Shown in pieces: positions 23,307-34,843 of a DNA stretch of 64,000 nt; the stretch's first letter is position 1; every line of letters begins with the position of its first letter. The DNA is from Hordeum vulgare subsp. vulgare (Eukaryota; Streptophyta; Magnoliopsida; Poales; Poaceae). The position numbers and the translations under genes were made by a program. Below the pieces are notes generated by a model. The model was not told where the DNA came from, did not search any database, and saw only the letters and a list, made by a program, of their open reading frames with translations. The stretch covers positions 410,571,081 to 410,635,080 of the forward strand of contig NC_058518.1 of assembly GCF_904849725.1 (NCBI RefSeq). Direction: 5' to 3'.

Positions 23307-23690
23307 ATGTCGTCGCCTCTGGACTCCACGCATTGGCGCATGCAGTTTGATGGCTCCAAGATGCGAATCGGCTTGGGAGCTGGCATCATTCTGTCATCCC
23401 CAAAAGGGGGTCAGCTCAAGTATGCCTTGCAAATCCACTTTGCCGCCACCAACAACGTGGCCGAGTACAAGGAGCTCGTCCATGGGCTTCAGCTTGCCAA
23501 GGAGATCCGCATCCGGCGAATCCTCTACTTCCGCAACTCGAATCTCGTGGTGCAACAGGTCTCTGACAAATCGGATGCCACGGACGCCAACATGGCCAGC
23601 TACCGCTTCCTCATCCAACAGCTCATCGGCTCTGTCGAGGGCCGTGAGTTCCATCATATCCCCTGAGCCGACAACGAGGTGGCGGATGCG
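23307..23690 (+). pseudogene. Second (archaeal-type) RNase H domain of the Tat-type element
   Basis: An RNase H fold with MQFDGSKMRIGLGAGIIL, NNVAEYKELVHGLQLAKE, LVVQQ and, after an in-frame TGA at 23664-23666, ADNEVADALAKIGS. A second RNase H between RT-RNH and integrase is a recognised mark of the Tat lineage of plant Ty3/gypsy elements. The site usually read as D-S-D before LVVQQ is N-S-N here, so a catalytic aspartate appears lost. Confidence 0.75.
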
Positions 23691-24179
23691 CTGGCAAAAA
23701 TCGGCTCCATCCAGCAGGCGCTCCCAGCCGGTGTCTCCCTCAAGCAACTGTACAAGCCGTCTCCCGAGTCAGCATCCATCTCCGTGCCCTCGGATCCGTC
23801 TGTTCCCGCCTCGGGCTCAGGGGCTCCTCCGGCTTCGCCCATGGTGCCGGCTCCGGATGGGCTTTCCACGGCTGGCTCTGGAACCATAGTCGTCATGACA
23901 CCGAAAGATGCGCCCGCTTCCGCCATGGTCCTCGGGGCTGACGATTCCGCCTCGCACACTGTGATTGGAACTCCGGGGGCTCCGGCTCCACCAGTTCCTT
24001 AGCTCTAGCCGCCTCCGGCTTCCATCCTCACTTACCTCATGAGTGGCATACTTCTTTCGGATGAAGCCAAAGCCCGACAGATCCAAAATCAGTCCACTAA
24101 TTATGCCATCGTCAACCGCAAGTTGGTTCATCGCAGAGTAACCGGCGTCTTTCACTGTTGCATCAAGTTAGAGTAGGGG

Positions 24180-25250
24180 CAAGAGATCCCTAGAGACATC
24201 CATGAGGACGAGTGCGGAAACCATGCCGCCTCGAGAACCCTACTGGCCAAGACCTTTCGCCACGGGTTCTACTAGCCAATGGACATGGAAGAAGCAAAGC
24301 AGCTCGTCGACGAGTGTGAGGGATGCCAGCGCTTCAGCACATAGAGCCACCTCCCGGCTACGGCCCTTACGACTATCCCCCTCTCATGGCATTTCGCCAT
24401 GTGGGGGCTCGACATGGTGGGACCATTCAAGACCACTCGAGGCGGCATGACGCACCTCCTGGTGGCCGTCGACAAGTTCACAAAGTGGATCAAAGCAAGA
24501 CCCATCAAGAAGTTGCACGGCTCCACGGCCGCCCTATTCATCAAGGATATCATCGTCCGTTATGGCATCCCCCATAGCATCATCACCAACAATGGCACGA
24601 ACTTTGCTAAAGGAAGGCATCCGGCTCGACGTCGCATCGATGGACCACCCGTAGTTGAATAGTCGGGCAGAAAGAACAAATGGCTTGATCCTAGCCGGCA
24701 TCAAGCCGCGGCTCGTGACGCCACTAGTCAGGTCGGCCGGTTGCTGGATCAAAGAGCTACGAGCCATTTCATGGAGCCTTCGCACCACGCCCAACTGGTC
24801 AACCAGTTTCACTTTGTTCTTCCTCGTGTACGGGTCCGAGTGAGTCATCCTCACGGACATCGAGTTCGACTCACCTCGCGTCACCTTGTACATGGAGACA
24901 GACGCAAGAGAAGCAAGAGAAGACGGTGTCGACCTGCTCGAGAAGGCACGCGATCTGGCTTTGAGCCAGATGGCCATCTACCAATAGAAGCGTTGCCACT
25001 ACCAGAGCAAGCATATCAGGCCCCTTTCCGTCTAGGAAGGGGACCTGGTATTCAGGCGAATCCAACGAACCGCTGTCCAGCACAAACTATCCTCCCCATG
25101 GGAGGGGCCTTTCACCATCAGCAAGGCGGTGCACAACAACGTGTACTATCTGATAGACGTCCAGAAGCCGCAGAAGCATAAGAGAGACGCCTCCGATGAG
25201 GAGTTGGAGCATCCATGGAACGTGACACTTCTTCACCCGTTCTATGACTA
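24180..25250 (+). pseudogene. Integrase of the Tat-type element
   Basis: The zinc-binding N-terminus is visible in pieces (DIHEDECGNHAASRTLLAK, then DECEGCQRF). The core has MWGLDMVGPFKTTRGGMTHL at 24399 and GIPHSIITNNGTNF at about 24564. The second catalytic aspartate, normally in TDNGTNF, is Asn here (AAC at 24588-24590). The C-terminus ends at a TAA/TAG cluster near 25250 after EHPWNVTLLHPFYD. Frameshifts and stops lie near 24273, 24345, 24620 and 24845. The protein is not functional. Confidence 0.8.
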
Positions 25251-26101
25251 AGAAAGAAATAACCAGTGTATGTATGTATCCCCTACCCTTTTGGGCTTAA
25301 CGAATCCAGTGGGCGACCCAAGCTAACGTTTGGGGCATACCTTTTCGATTCCCTTTAACATGTCGTTTCTTGAGCAAGCTCCCCGGTCCGAATCTTTGGA
25401 CCCGGGGGCTCGCTGGCCAGCCCAAGCTCTCTCTCTCTATTCGTAGTCGGTCAAGTAGTGTGGGACAAGCAAAAAACCCTTACCACCCTACCTAGCTACA
25501 GACCAGCTCCTAGTTGTCCGGCTAGCGGGACCCTGTGAAGAAAAAGTTTGCCGCACGCCAATGCCGACTACGAAGGAACAACCGGCTCGGGCTAGTCGAA
25601 CCCTTCGTGGTTATTTTCAGCCGACCTGTGCCACCCTCGTCCTAAGTTTAAATGTTCCAGTGGATCCAGAAGTCCACGGCCAACCCCCCAAAGGCAGATA
25701 CCCCGTCCCAGTCAGAGACCGACTCCGGGCTGTCAGGTTTGCGGGGCGGAAGCTGGAAGAGGGCAAGGTTTTCGACAGCTGGAAACCAAAGGAACGGAAA
25801 ACTGAAAACAGGAGGGCAAGCACATTTTTTTCAAACAAACATTGGAAGCACGCATATATTACACAAAAGCATAAAAGGCCCACGGCCACAAGTTCAATAT
25901 ATCACACCCCTAGTGGGTGGAACTGCGAACTAACCAAAATGCAGGAAAATGAAAAACTCTAGTAGGTGGCGGCTCCGCCCTTGGCTTTGGTGTCACCCGC
26001 GTTAGCCGAGGCGGATGCCCCGTCATCGACTTCAGCACACCCCGCTGCAGCCGAGGTGGAGCTTCGTCTCCGGCTCCAATGCCTCCTGAGCCAGCCAACG
26101 C
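25251..26101 (+). mobile_element. Noncoding region downstream of pol in the Tat-type element; 3' LTR missing
   Basis: Tat-lineage elements have a long stretch between pol and the 3' LTR, and this fits. On the minus strand a short open end ...DTKAKGGAATY* stops near 25961 and could be the tail of an antisense ORF of the kind described in this lineage. It is too short to be sure. No copy of the 17889-18847 LTR follows. The sequence changes abruptly into CACTA coding sequence near 26102. Confidence 0.5.
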
Positions 26102-27508
26102 AGTCCTTTCTCCATAAGCAGAGGCCGTGTATGACTTCTTGTAGTGTCTGTTGCTCTTCACATCCAGGAATGTCGAGTTGTAGTGATTCATATCCCGGCA
26201 TCACTTCATCCACCCCAAAATGAGCATAGCTAGGTGGGTGCTATGGAAGGTTGCACCAAGGGGATTTGTTAAAGCATAGCCGACCGCTGCCTTCACGGAT
26301 ATGTTCTTGAGTTTCATGTGAAGCTCACAACTTTGTGTCTCTCTGATTTCATACACGGGATAGCTAGCCAACAGTGCATCGTCATCAAGGACCCTCGTGG
26401 AACCCATGCTGCTTTTCGGCATTGATGGGACGGTACTATCCAATGCTGGATCTACTGGTTGCTCTGGCAACTGAGGTGTGCTTTGCTGGCTAAGTGTGTT
26501 GATATGCTCATGCTGCAGCAAGAATTTATACTCCAAACCCGCAAGCCAGTTAGCATCCTGCTTCTTCCTCGCTCACTCCTGATTCTTCTTTCTCGCATGG
26601 CTTCTGTAATTGCCCCAGTCCTTAAACCCCTCAATCCACGGAATAACGCTTTTTCCACGTGTTCGTCCCGGGTGTTCAGGATTCTTGAGGGCGCGTGTAA
26701 GGTGGTCGTCCTCTCTCGCGGGATGGAACACCGCAGTTCGAGCATCTTCTATTGCATCAAGTATAGCTTCAGATACATGTTTAAGACTTGCCTGGTCCAC
26801 AATCAACCCTGTCTTTGGGTCCAACTTTCCCACACGCCCAAGAAACCAATTCCTGCACCTTTCACGGCAGTTGGATGTTTATGGAGTGATCCTTGCATCA
26901 ATCATCTTCTGCTCGAGTTCATCCCACTTAGGAATGCCACTCTTGTAGCCACCTGGCCCAGAGAATGGTGACGCTCTTTTTTCTAAGCATTTTTCTTGTT
27001 TATCCTCGCCCGCTCCTGAGTTGTTTCTGATTCCTTGAACTCCACAAATAAGTTCAAGTGATCTTTTATCTTCTCGTATTGTCCAGTGAATTCTGGAGTC
27101 TTGCCTTGTTTGCCGAAGTCGGTGCATAACCTTTTCTTCCAGTTGCAGAATTGGGTGTCCATCTTCTTAAGAGCAAACTTCTTGAGTTTCTCATGTTGTT
27201 CATCTTAGAAATGTTGTGGTAGGGCGAATTGTGTCATGAATGTATCCCATAGCAGATTTTTCTCTTTCGTCGACAAAACTAACTTCTCGATCTTGCTTTG
27301 GCCTAGGCCATTCTCGAATGGAGATAGGGATTTGGTCCCTGACAATAACTCTGCAATATTGACCAAAAAAATTGTTTGTGTTATTTTTGGAATCAGTTGG
27401 TCTCCACGTAGTGTTATCACGTCAATTTATACCTTGTGCCCTCGAGCAACTTTTTGGTTGGGCCTCGTACTAATTTGCTCAATCCGGAGGGCTAAAAGAG
27501 GAGATTCG

Positions 27509-27550
<42 letters not shown>

Positions 27551-27825
27551 CATACATATATATACATATATATATACATCTAATGATCACCAAAGGCCAA
27601 ATATATACCTCGCTCGACTTTGATGATTCGAGAAAAAATTCTTCAGCACCATTGTCGTCTGGTTCCCCTTCATCTCTTGGATGTTCTTCCTCAATTTCCT
27701 CATCGGATGGGTTAAGGTATTGTGTGCAATCATCATCCGCTTCTTCATTCTCTTTGTTTACACAGTGTATCATGTCATACAAGACATCTTGTTCATCATG
27801 GTCTCTGTCTCTACCATCCATAGCT
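26102..27825 (-). pseudogene. CACTA second ORF, Transposase_24 (Ptta/En/Spm) type
   Basis: Starts MDGRDRDHDEQDVLYDMIHC near 27825, then a very acidic stretch (EEIEEEHPRDEGEPDDNGAE). A probable intron contains a TA microsatellite. The next part has LRGDQLIPKITQTIF, LWDTFMTQFALPQHF and GQYEKIKDHLNLFVEFKESE, features of the En/Spm-associated Transposase_24 family. Its likely role is binding transposon ends, by analogy with TNPA/TNP1; that is inference. A TAA ends the frame near 27205-27207, and more stops and shifts follow. The C-terminal part (GYALTNPLGATFHSTHLAM, then GYESLQLDIPGCEEQQTLQ) is cut at 26102 by the Tat-type element. Confidence 0.7.
27509..27580. repeat. TA-rich microsatellite
   Basis: A run of TATATA followed by ATACATACATA words. 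It lies in a probable intron of the Transposase_24-type ORF. The tyrosine/isoleucine-repeat open frame across it is an artefact. Confidence 0.9.
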
Positions 27826-27839
27826 TAACTAACCGACAA

Positions 27840-28014
27840 AAAGATAAAACAATTTAGTATTCACATTAGCTAGCAAGATCATCATGTATATATAATATCA
27901 CTAATACATCGAATAATCCACTTAAATAATGCATGATACAATAATCCACTTAATATTATCGAATATATAATCTCGAATACATCACTAATACATCTCTCGA
28001 ATAATATCTAACTG
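27840..28014 (-). mobile_element. CACTA spacer between two ORFs, no gene seen
   Basis: AT-rich, with repeated ATAATCCACTTAA and CTAATACATC words. It separates the start of the Transposase_24-type ORF from the end of the preceding small ORF. Confidence 0.5.
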
Positions 28015-28063
28015 ATCAACCAACAAAGAGATGTCGTTGTACTGAGGCGCGGGCAGTGGACAC

Positions 28064-29518
28064 TAATACGTCCCAAACGTATCTATAATTTCTGCTTGCT
28101 CCATGCAAGTTTTGGGTGATATTGCTATGTGTTTTGTACACTTTCATACCTTTTTCAACATATTTGGACTAACCTACTAACTCGGTGCACCCAGTGCCAG
28201 TTTCTGTCTGCTGATGTCTTTTTTGCAGGGACTTTTACCCCAATTTACACAGCCCCAAAAATTATAAGAAAAAAATATAAAAATCAGCATGACGGAAGCT
28301 TCACGGAGCATCAAGGTGGGCCAGAGGGGAGGCAGGGCCTGCTCAGGTGGCCTCCCTGCGCGGCCTACCTCCTGGCCATGCCACCAGGTCGCCTGGGTGG
28401 GGCCCACCTCCTCTAGTATCGTACTTCGTCCTATATTTACCTCTCTAATAGAAAACCTTGATTCTGAAACCCTTTTCTCCAAAAGCAATTCCGATCTCCG
28501 CCAACATCGCCAACAAGTTTGAGGGGACCAGAATTCCTGTGCCGACACCCTGTCGGGACGGGGAAGTGCCCCCGGATTCATCTCCATCAACGTTGCTTCC
28601 TCCCTCCATGAAGCGGGAGTAGTTCCTCCTCGGGGCTGAGGTCTTCTATAGTAGCTATGTGGTTAATTCTCTCTCCCATGATGTGATCTTGATTGTGATC
28701 ATAGGCTATGTTAACCTAGGGTGATCCCATGATGTTTCCCCTTCTTCTATGTATTGGATTGATGTACTCACTTGATCTTATCTAGTATAATCCTCAAGAC
28801 CATGGTGACAGCGGACTATTGTACATGGATTAGAAGAATATTTTCATGATTCATTTCCTCTTTAGTGAATTGGTTGAAGATTGAGAGTATCTTGGTGCTT
28901 GTCTTTGACTATCCTTGACATACGTTGTGGTGATTGTGGTACTCTCTTTGGATTGTCGCGGTGAAATTGGGAAATCCATAGATGAGAACTATGAACTCTG
29001 AGGTGTGCTTTTGTAGCCCTAGATAATTCTCGTCCTCTCTTGATCTCAAAGGAATGACCTCCGAGTAAGTCACCATTGCATGTTTTAGTGGAAATATCAT
29101 GTGATTAGACTATGTTAATGTTGTTGGGAGTTGCCACTAGTGAAAGTATGAATCCTAGGCCTTGTTTCTCACCATTGTTACACCGTTTATGCTCACTTTT
29201 GTCACTTGCTACCTTGCTGTAATTTTTATTACAGATTTATATTACCTTGCTTTGCCACACCTATCACCCATATTTTACCATCTCTTTACTGAACTAGTGC
29301 ACCTATACAATTTACCATTGTATTAGGTGTATTGGGGACACAAGAGACTTCTTGTTTCTTAATTGCAGGGTTGCTTGAGAGAGACCATCTTCAACCTCTA
29401 CTTCCCTGAGTTCGATAAACCTTAGGTCATCCACTTGAGGGGAATTGCTGTTGTCCTACAAACCTCTATGCTTGGAGGCCCAACATAGTCTACAAGAATA
29501 GAAGCGTCGTAGACATCA
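28064..29518 (+). mobile_element. 5' LTR of the complete element
   Basis: Begins TAATACGTCCCAAACG, where the other LTR has TGATACGTCCC, so the terminal TG has changed to TA. Ends ...GTAGACATCA. Length is about 1455 bases. Confidence 0.9.
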
Positions 29519-29527
29519 AGCTATTTG

Positions 29528-29545
29528 TGGCGTCATTGCCGGGGA
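29528..29545 (+). other. Primer-binding site of the complete element
   Basis: TGGCGTCATTGCCGGGGA lies nine bases after the LTR end. It matches the tRNA-Asp-type PBS TGGCGCCGTTGCCGGGGA at most positions. Confidence 0.75.
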
Positions 29546-29742
29546 AGTGAGTGCTTGAAGGTGTATCTTTAGATCTTGCAATTAAATCGTTTTGTTTCTT
29601 GTTTTTATTTCACTAGTTAGGCTTAATGGAAAACAAAAAAAAATATGAGAGAGCTTTTTAAACTTTATCTTGAACTAGGACATGAAGTGTTTGAGGAGAA
29701 AACTAAAAAAACCTATGGAACTTTATTATTTGCATAACAATT

Positions 29743-30285
29743 ATGATGGTGGCAATGTTATTAGTATGCTTTGTAATGGGAAGCTCTAAGCTTGTGGATG
29801 ACGGGTTTGATGAACATGATATTTTTAGTCCCCCAACTTTTGAGGAGAAAATTTGCTTTGATGATACTATGCTTCCTAAATATGATGATAATGATTGCTT
29901 TACTCTCACTATTCCTAATAAGAAAGATTTTGCTTATAAGAAGAGTAATGATACTTTTATGCTTTTGGATCATGGAAATAATGCCTTATGTGATAGTTAT
30001 ATTGTTGAGTTCATCCATGATGCCACTGAAATTTATAATGAGAGGGGGAGACATGGTTCTAAATATCTAAAAAATAAGAAGTTTCCCCTCTTTATGTCGA
30101 AGGTTTTGAAGTTGCACTTGTTTTGCCTTCCTATGCTTATTACTTTGTGCTTCAATGAATTATTATATTTCAATATTCCTATGCATAAGAAGTATGTTAG
30201 ACTTAAATGTGTTTGGTATTTGCTTCTTGATGCTCTCTTTTGTTGTACAACTCTTATTCCTATGAAAGCATCATTAAAATCTTAA
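29743..30285 (+). CDS. Hypothetical ORF of a non-autonomous Gypsy-like element
   Basis: An intact frame of 180 codons opens in MMVAMLLVCFVMGSSKLVDD. The N-terminal half is acidic and low complexity (DDGFDEHDIF, KYDDNDCF). The C-terminal half carries FPLFMSKVLKLHLFCLPML and IPMHKKYVRLKCVWYLLLDAL, a pattern I associate with ORFs found repeatedly in Triticeae Gypsy-like elements that lack pol. I do not recognise an enzyme domain and cannot assign a function. It lies about 200 bases after the PBS, the normal place for the first ORF of such an element. The real start may be at a later methionine. Confidence 0.5.
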   Translation: MMVAMLLVCFVMGSSKLVDDGFDEHDIFSPPTFEEKICFDDTMLPKYDDNDCFTLTIPNKKDFAYKKSNDTFMLLDHGNNALCDSYIVEFIHDATEIYNERGRHGSKYLKNKKFPLFMSKVLKLHLFCLPMLITLCFNELLYFNIPMHKKYVRLKCVWYLLLDALFCCTTLIPMKASLKS

Positions 30286-33227
30286 GCCTATCATTATGGC
30301 TATAAACAAAGAGCTCTAGGGAGACAACCCTTGTTATCTTTACTTTGAGTTTTTACTTTTAGTTTTTAGTGGTCTTGATGTGTGTTACTACTTTAGAAAC
30401 ATCATTGTATCTTTATTTTTAAGCTTTGTGCCAAGTTTTAGCTTCCGATTGCAAGAAAGTTCAAAAGTTGTGACATGCTATCCAGAAACAGATTATGTCT
30501 GCTTGACGGAAAAATTCACCAAAAATCACCAGGTCATCTTTTTTATCTGAATTTGTTTGACAGTATACTCCATACAATTGGCTTTCTGGCGTCTGTTTTG
30601 AATTTTTTTTAATTTGAGTTGCAGAAGTGCTGTGAAAAAAATATTTACTACGTGCTGGTCTATTTTTCACAGATTTTGCCACGTTTTGCGTTTTCATCAT
30701 TTTGCAAATCTTAAGCTTGCTTTTTATTTTCAAAAACTTTTTGGAAATCTTGAGAAATAGTAGCTCTTCATGAAAATCTTTATTTCCAGCGGAGAAAAAT
30801 TATTTTATTATGGGTACTAACCACTTTAACCAGCTTATGATGAGTTTCGTATGAAGGGAGTTTTCAAGTATGCGATGGAAGATGATGAATGAAGATCTAG
30901 GAGTGTCAAACGCTCAAGATTGGGGATGCTCGCATGCACCCCCAAGAAATATCCAAGGAGACTCAAGTGTCTAAGTTGGGGCTACCCCCGTGCATCCCCT
31001 TCTCCATCAACAATCATCAGTTCGTCCTTCTCCATGCTATATTTTTATCACTTCATATGTTATGTGTTATGCTTGGAGCATCCTGCTCTTTAGTTTTTTT
31101 AGTTTGTTTTAGTTTTGCTTGCTGTTCATAACAAGTTGGACCCTAGCCTTCTTTGTTTGGGAGAGAAACACGCTCCACTCCATCATAGAACACAACATAG
31201 GTTTTCATGCTTATCTTTTTGTGTGTTCTTTATCTTTTCATAGCTATTGTCATGCTTAGCTCTTAGTTTTCACGCTTTATCTTTTTAAGAGCTTTTATTT
31301 AGATTCTTTTGGAACTATATTGAGTTATCATGCTTATCTTGTTTAAAGAGTTGGCTTGTTGCACTGAGTTGTGTGTCTTGCATGAGTAGGTAATTGAGGT
31401 TGCTATTTAAGTATAGTAGTAACTTGCAATAGTTTTGAGGTATTGATTTGAGTAATATTTGGACTATTGGTGCCAAGAGCTTGAGCATATTAGTGATAGG
31501 TGTCGTATTTTGGGAAATTCGTGTGTTTTTCAAAACTAAAAAAATTAGTTGAGAACTCTAGCTACTAGATGGATCGCTAACCTCTGGAGGGGTTGGAATA
31601 TATAGAGTACCCTCACGTTATCATGGGCCGAGGATGCGCAAGGATAACCAAACCCCCAAACACTCCTCCTCAGGGTGCTTGTCTCTTTGTGAATCTACTA
31701 GATAGAGAGTTACCGATAATAAGTGCATGAGTTCTTCAGACTAATGCGAGTATTCATTGTTGGTACTTCCACCATCCATATTTTTCTAGCCTCTTTGGTA
31801 CCGTGCATTGCCCTTTCTCATCTTGAGAGTTGGTGCAAACTTCGCCGGTGCATCCAAACCCTTGGCATGATATGCTCTGTCATCATAAGCCTCATTATAT
31901 CTTTCCTCAAAACAGCCACCATACCTACCTATTAAGGCATTTCCATAGCCTTTCCGAGATACATTGCCATGCAACATCCACCATCTCATGACTTGATCTT
32001 CATGTCATACATGCTTTTGCTTGATCGAGGAGTCGCATGCTAGTTGGGCCTTGCCCTTATTATTGCTACATGACGCGCTAGTTTCATTGCACATCCTTCT
32101 ACACTGGTAGAGGCATACATTTGCATACATCATGCTAGTTTTTATTTATCTTTATGTTGAGTACTTCTTATAAAGTGTGAAGATCTTCTTTTGTTCTTGT
32201 AAAACATAGAGTGTTGCCCTTAACTGAGGAAAAGATCCCAAAGAGGAGAAATTAAAAGATCCCAAAGGGGACATACGAAAAGGTCCCAAATGGGACAAAT
32301 GAGAGATAAATAGAAAGAGCCAAAGAGGCCACAGAAAAAGGAAAGAAATAGAAATAAAAGAAGTAAAAAAGATAGAAGGGGGAAACACTACTATTCCTTT
32401 TGAAAGATCCACACTCGTACTCCATTGTTATATTTGTACTCCATAGATATTATCATTCATGCATAACTATGTGGGGATTATCATTCATGCATAACTATGT
32501 GGGGACCCTTACACTATAGAACTTGGCTTGTATATTCCAATGATGAGCCTCCTAAAATGAGCTCTAGGTCTTCGTGAGCAAGCAAGTTGTATGCACCCCC
32601 ACTAGTTCCATTGGAGAGCTTACCTTAGCTCATATGTGCATCCGTTGCATGGCAATCCCTACTCCTCACATCATATCTATCATTTGGCTTTCTCTCGCCT
32701 AGGTTGTCCTCATTGATGTGAGCCTTTCACACCTTTTTTGTCTTCCTTCCCCATAATTATTCTCGTTGCCATCCTAAGTGCCAACATATCTTGCTTGCGC
32801 TCATCCATTGTATGAGTGCTCAAATTCGAAAGGGACAGGATCATTTTGGCTTGTGTCTGACTAGTGGTCTGGGGATGAGTCAAAATAAGATTCCGAAGGA
32901 GACCAAGTGTGAAGTTTTAGTAGATTGAGTTTTCAATTAAACTATATAATAATTTTATGCTCTAAACCCATCTCCCACTTCTTGCACGCAAACACCATTT
33001 CGAGACATTCGAGTCACGGACACCGAGAGCTCTTGCACCTTCATGTTCTTACATTGCTAGTTTCAATACTAGATATAGACTCTTGGTTGTTATTGTCTTG
33101 ACTTGAATTGTATATCTTACTTGCTTTACTTTGAAGTTCTTATATGTGTGTTAGCATGTCACCACAAAAATTATGCTTGTCATCATTTACCTACTCGAGG
33201 ACGACCAGGAATTAAGCTTGGGGATGT
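30286..33227 (+). mobile_element. 3' internal region and polypurine tract of the complete element
   Basis: Nearly 3 kb without a supported gene. It ends in the polypurine tract AATTAAGCTTGGGGATGT at 33210-33227, next to the 3' LTR. A duplicated TTATCATTCATGCATAACTA block lies at about 32450-32505. Parts are homologous, in inverted orientation, to 9785-13145. Confidence 0.65.
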
Positions 33228-34680
33228 TGATACGTCCCAAACGTATCTATAATTTCTGCTTGCTCCATGCAAGTCTTGGGTGATATTCCTATGTGTTTTG
33301 TACACTTTCGTACCTTTTCCAATGTATTTCGACTAACCTACTAACTCAGTGCACCCAGTGCCAGTTTCTCTCTGCTGATGTCTTTTTTGCAGGGACTTTT
33401 ACCCCAATTTATAGAGTCCAAAAATTCCGAGAAAAATATATAAAAATCAGCATGACGGAAGCTTCACGAAGCATCAAGGTGGGCCAGACGGGAGCCAGGG
33501 CCTGCCCAGGCGGCCTCCCTGCACGACCTACCTCCTGGATGCGCCACCAGGTCGCCTAGGTGGGCCCCACCTCCTATGGTGCCCTCCTTCGGCCTATATT
33601 TACCTCTCCGATAGAAATCCTGATTTCGGACCCCTTTACTCCATAAGCAATTCCGATCTCCGCCGCCATCGCCAACAAGTTTCGGGGGACCAGAATTCAT
33701 GTGCCGGCACCCTGTCGGGATGGGGAAGTGCCCCCGGATTCATCTCCATCGACCTTGCTTCCTCCCTCCATGAAGCGGGAGTAGTTCCTCCTCGGGGTTG
33801 AGGTCTTCTACAGTAGCTATGTGGTTAATTCTCTCTCCCATGATGTGATCTTGATTGTGATCATAGGTATGTTAACCTAGGGTGATCCCATGATGTTTCC
33901 CCTTCTTCTATGTATTGGATTGATGTACTCACTTGATCTTATCTAGTATAATCTCCAAGACCATGGTGACAGCGGTCTATTGGACATGGATTAGAAGAAT
34001 ATTTTCATGAGTTATTTCCTCTTTTGTGAATTGATTGAAGATTGAGAGTCTCTCGGTGCTTGTTTTTGACTATCCTTGAGATACGTTGTGCTGATTGTGG
34101 TACTCTCTTTGGATGGCCGCGGTGACATTGGGAAATCCATAGATGAGAACTACGAACTCTAAGGTGTGCTTTTGTAGCCCTACATAATTCTTGTCCTCTC
34201 TTGATCACAAAGGAATGACCTCCGAGTACGTCACCATTGCATGTTTTAGTGGAAATATCATGTGATTAGACTATGTTAATGTTCTTGGGAGTTGCCACTA
34301 GTGAAAGTATGAAGCCTAGGCCTTGTTTCTCACCATTGTTACACCGTTTATGCTCACTTTTGTCACCTGCTACCTTGCTGTAATTTTTATGACAGACTTA
34401 TATTACCTTGCTTTGCCACACCTATCAACCATATTTTACCATCTCGTCGCTGAACTAGTGCACCTATACAACTTACCATTGTATTAGGTGTGTTGGGGAC
34501 ACAAGAGACTTCTTGTTTCTTAATTGTAGGGTTGCTTGAGAGAGACCATCTTCAACCTCTACTTCCCTGAGTTCGATAAACCTTAGGTCATCCACTTGAG
34601 GGAAATTGTTGTTGTCCTACAAACCTCTGTGCTTGCAGGCCCAACATAGTCTACAAGAATAGAAGCGTGCGTAGACATCA
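33228..34680 (+). mobile_element. 3' LTR of the complete element
   Basis: Runs from TGATACGTCCCAAACG to GTAGACATCA and is followed by the GACAC duplication. Length is about 1453 bases, almost the same as the 5' LTR. Confidence 0.92.
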
Positions 34681-34843
34681 GACACCCAAAGAGCAGGACC
34701 ATCACCGGATCATATCTCGGGTGAGATCCCTGAAGAACCTTCCAGGTATTGGAGAACCTGGCTTCCAACGCCTCCATGTAGAGACGGACGTGCTCGTCCT
34801 CCTGCCTGACACGGTGATACGTGGCCCACGCGACCACCACCAA

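Larger units (their letters stand above)
28064..34680 (+). mobile_element. Complete Gypsy-like LTR retrotransposon with GACAC target duplication
   Basis: LTRs at 28064-29518 and 33228-34680 are homologous throughout, with scattered substitutions. GACAC is present directly before (28059-28063) and after (34681-34685), a perfect 5-bp target-site duplication. The PBS (29528-29545), a hypothetical ORF and the polypurine tract lie between, in + orientation. No gag or pol domain is visible, so it would need enzymes from a relative. It is inserted in the small ORF of the CACTA transposon. The family is the TGATACGTCCC type and resembles the minus-strand element at 4028-14733. Confidence 0.9.
28015..34843 (-). 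pseudogene. Small CACTA ORF split by an LTR retrotransposon
   Basis: The upstream piece (34843 to 34686) reads MVVVAWATYHRVRQEDEHV, followed by an alpha-helical stretch ending ...PVMVLLFG. The downstream piece (28063 to about 28015) continues in frame for about 15 codons to a stop once the 28064-34680 element and one copy of the GACAC duplication are discounted. I do not recognise a domain. Its position between TNP2 and the Transposase_24 ORF suggests a CACTA accessory or exon of the second gene. The true 5' extent is not established. Confidence 0.45.

Noticed and set aside
27236..27583. 115-codon + strand frame ending in IYIYIY
   Set aside because: It is antisense to the Transposase_24-type ORF and ends in the TA microsatellite.
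29128..29150. CACTA terminus (CACTAGTGAAAG) as the missing left end of the outer CACTA
   Set aside because: It lies inside both LTR copies of the 28064-34680 element at equivalent positions and lacks AAAACAGG, so it is LTR sequence.
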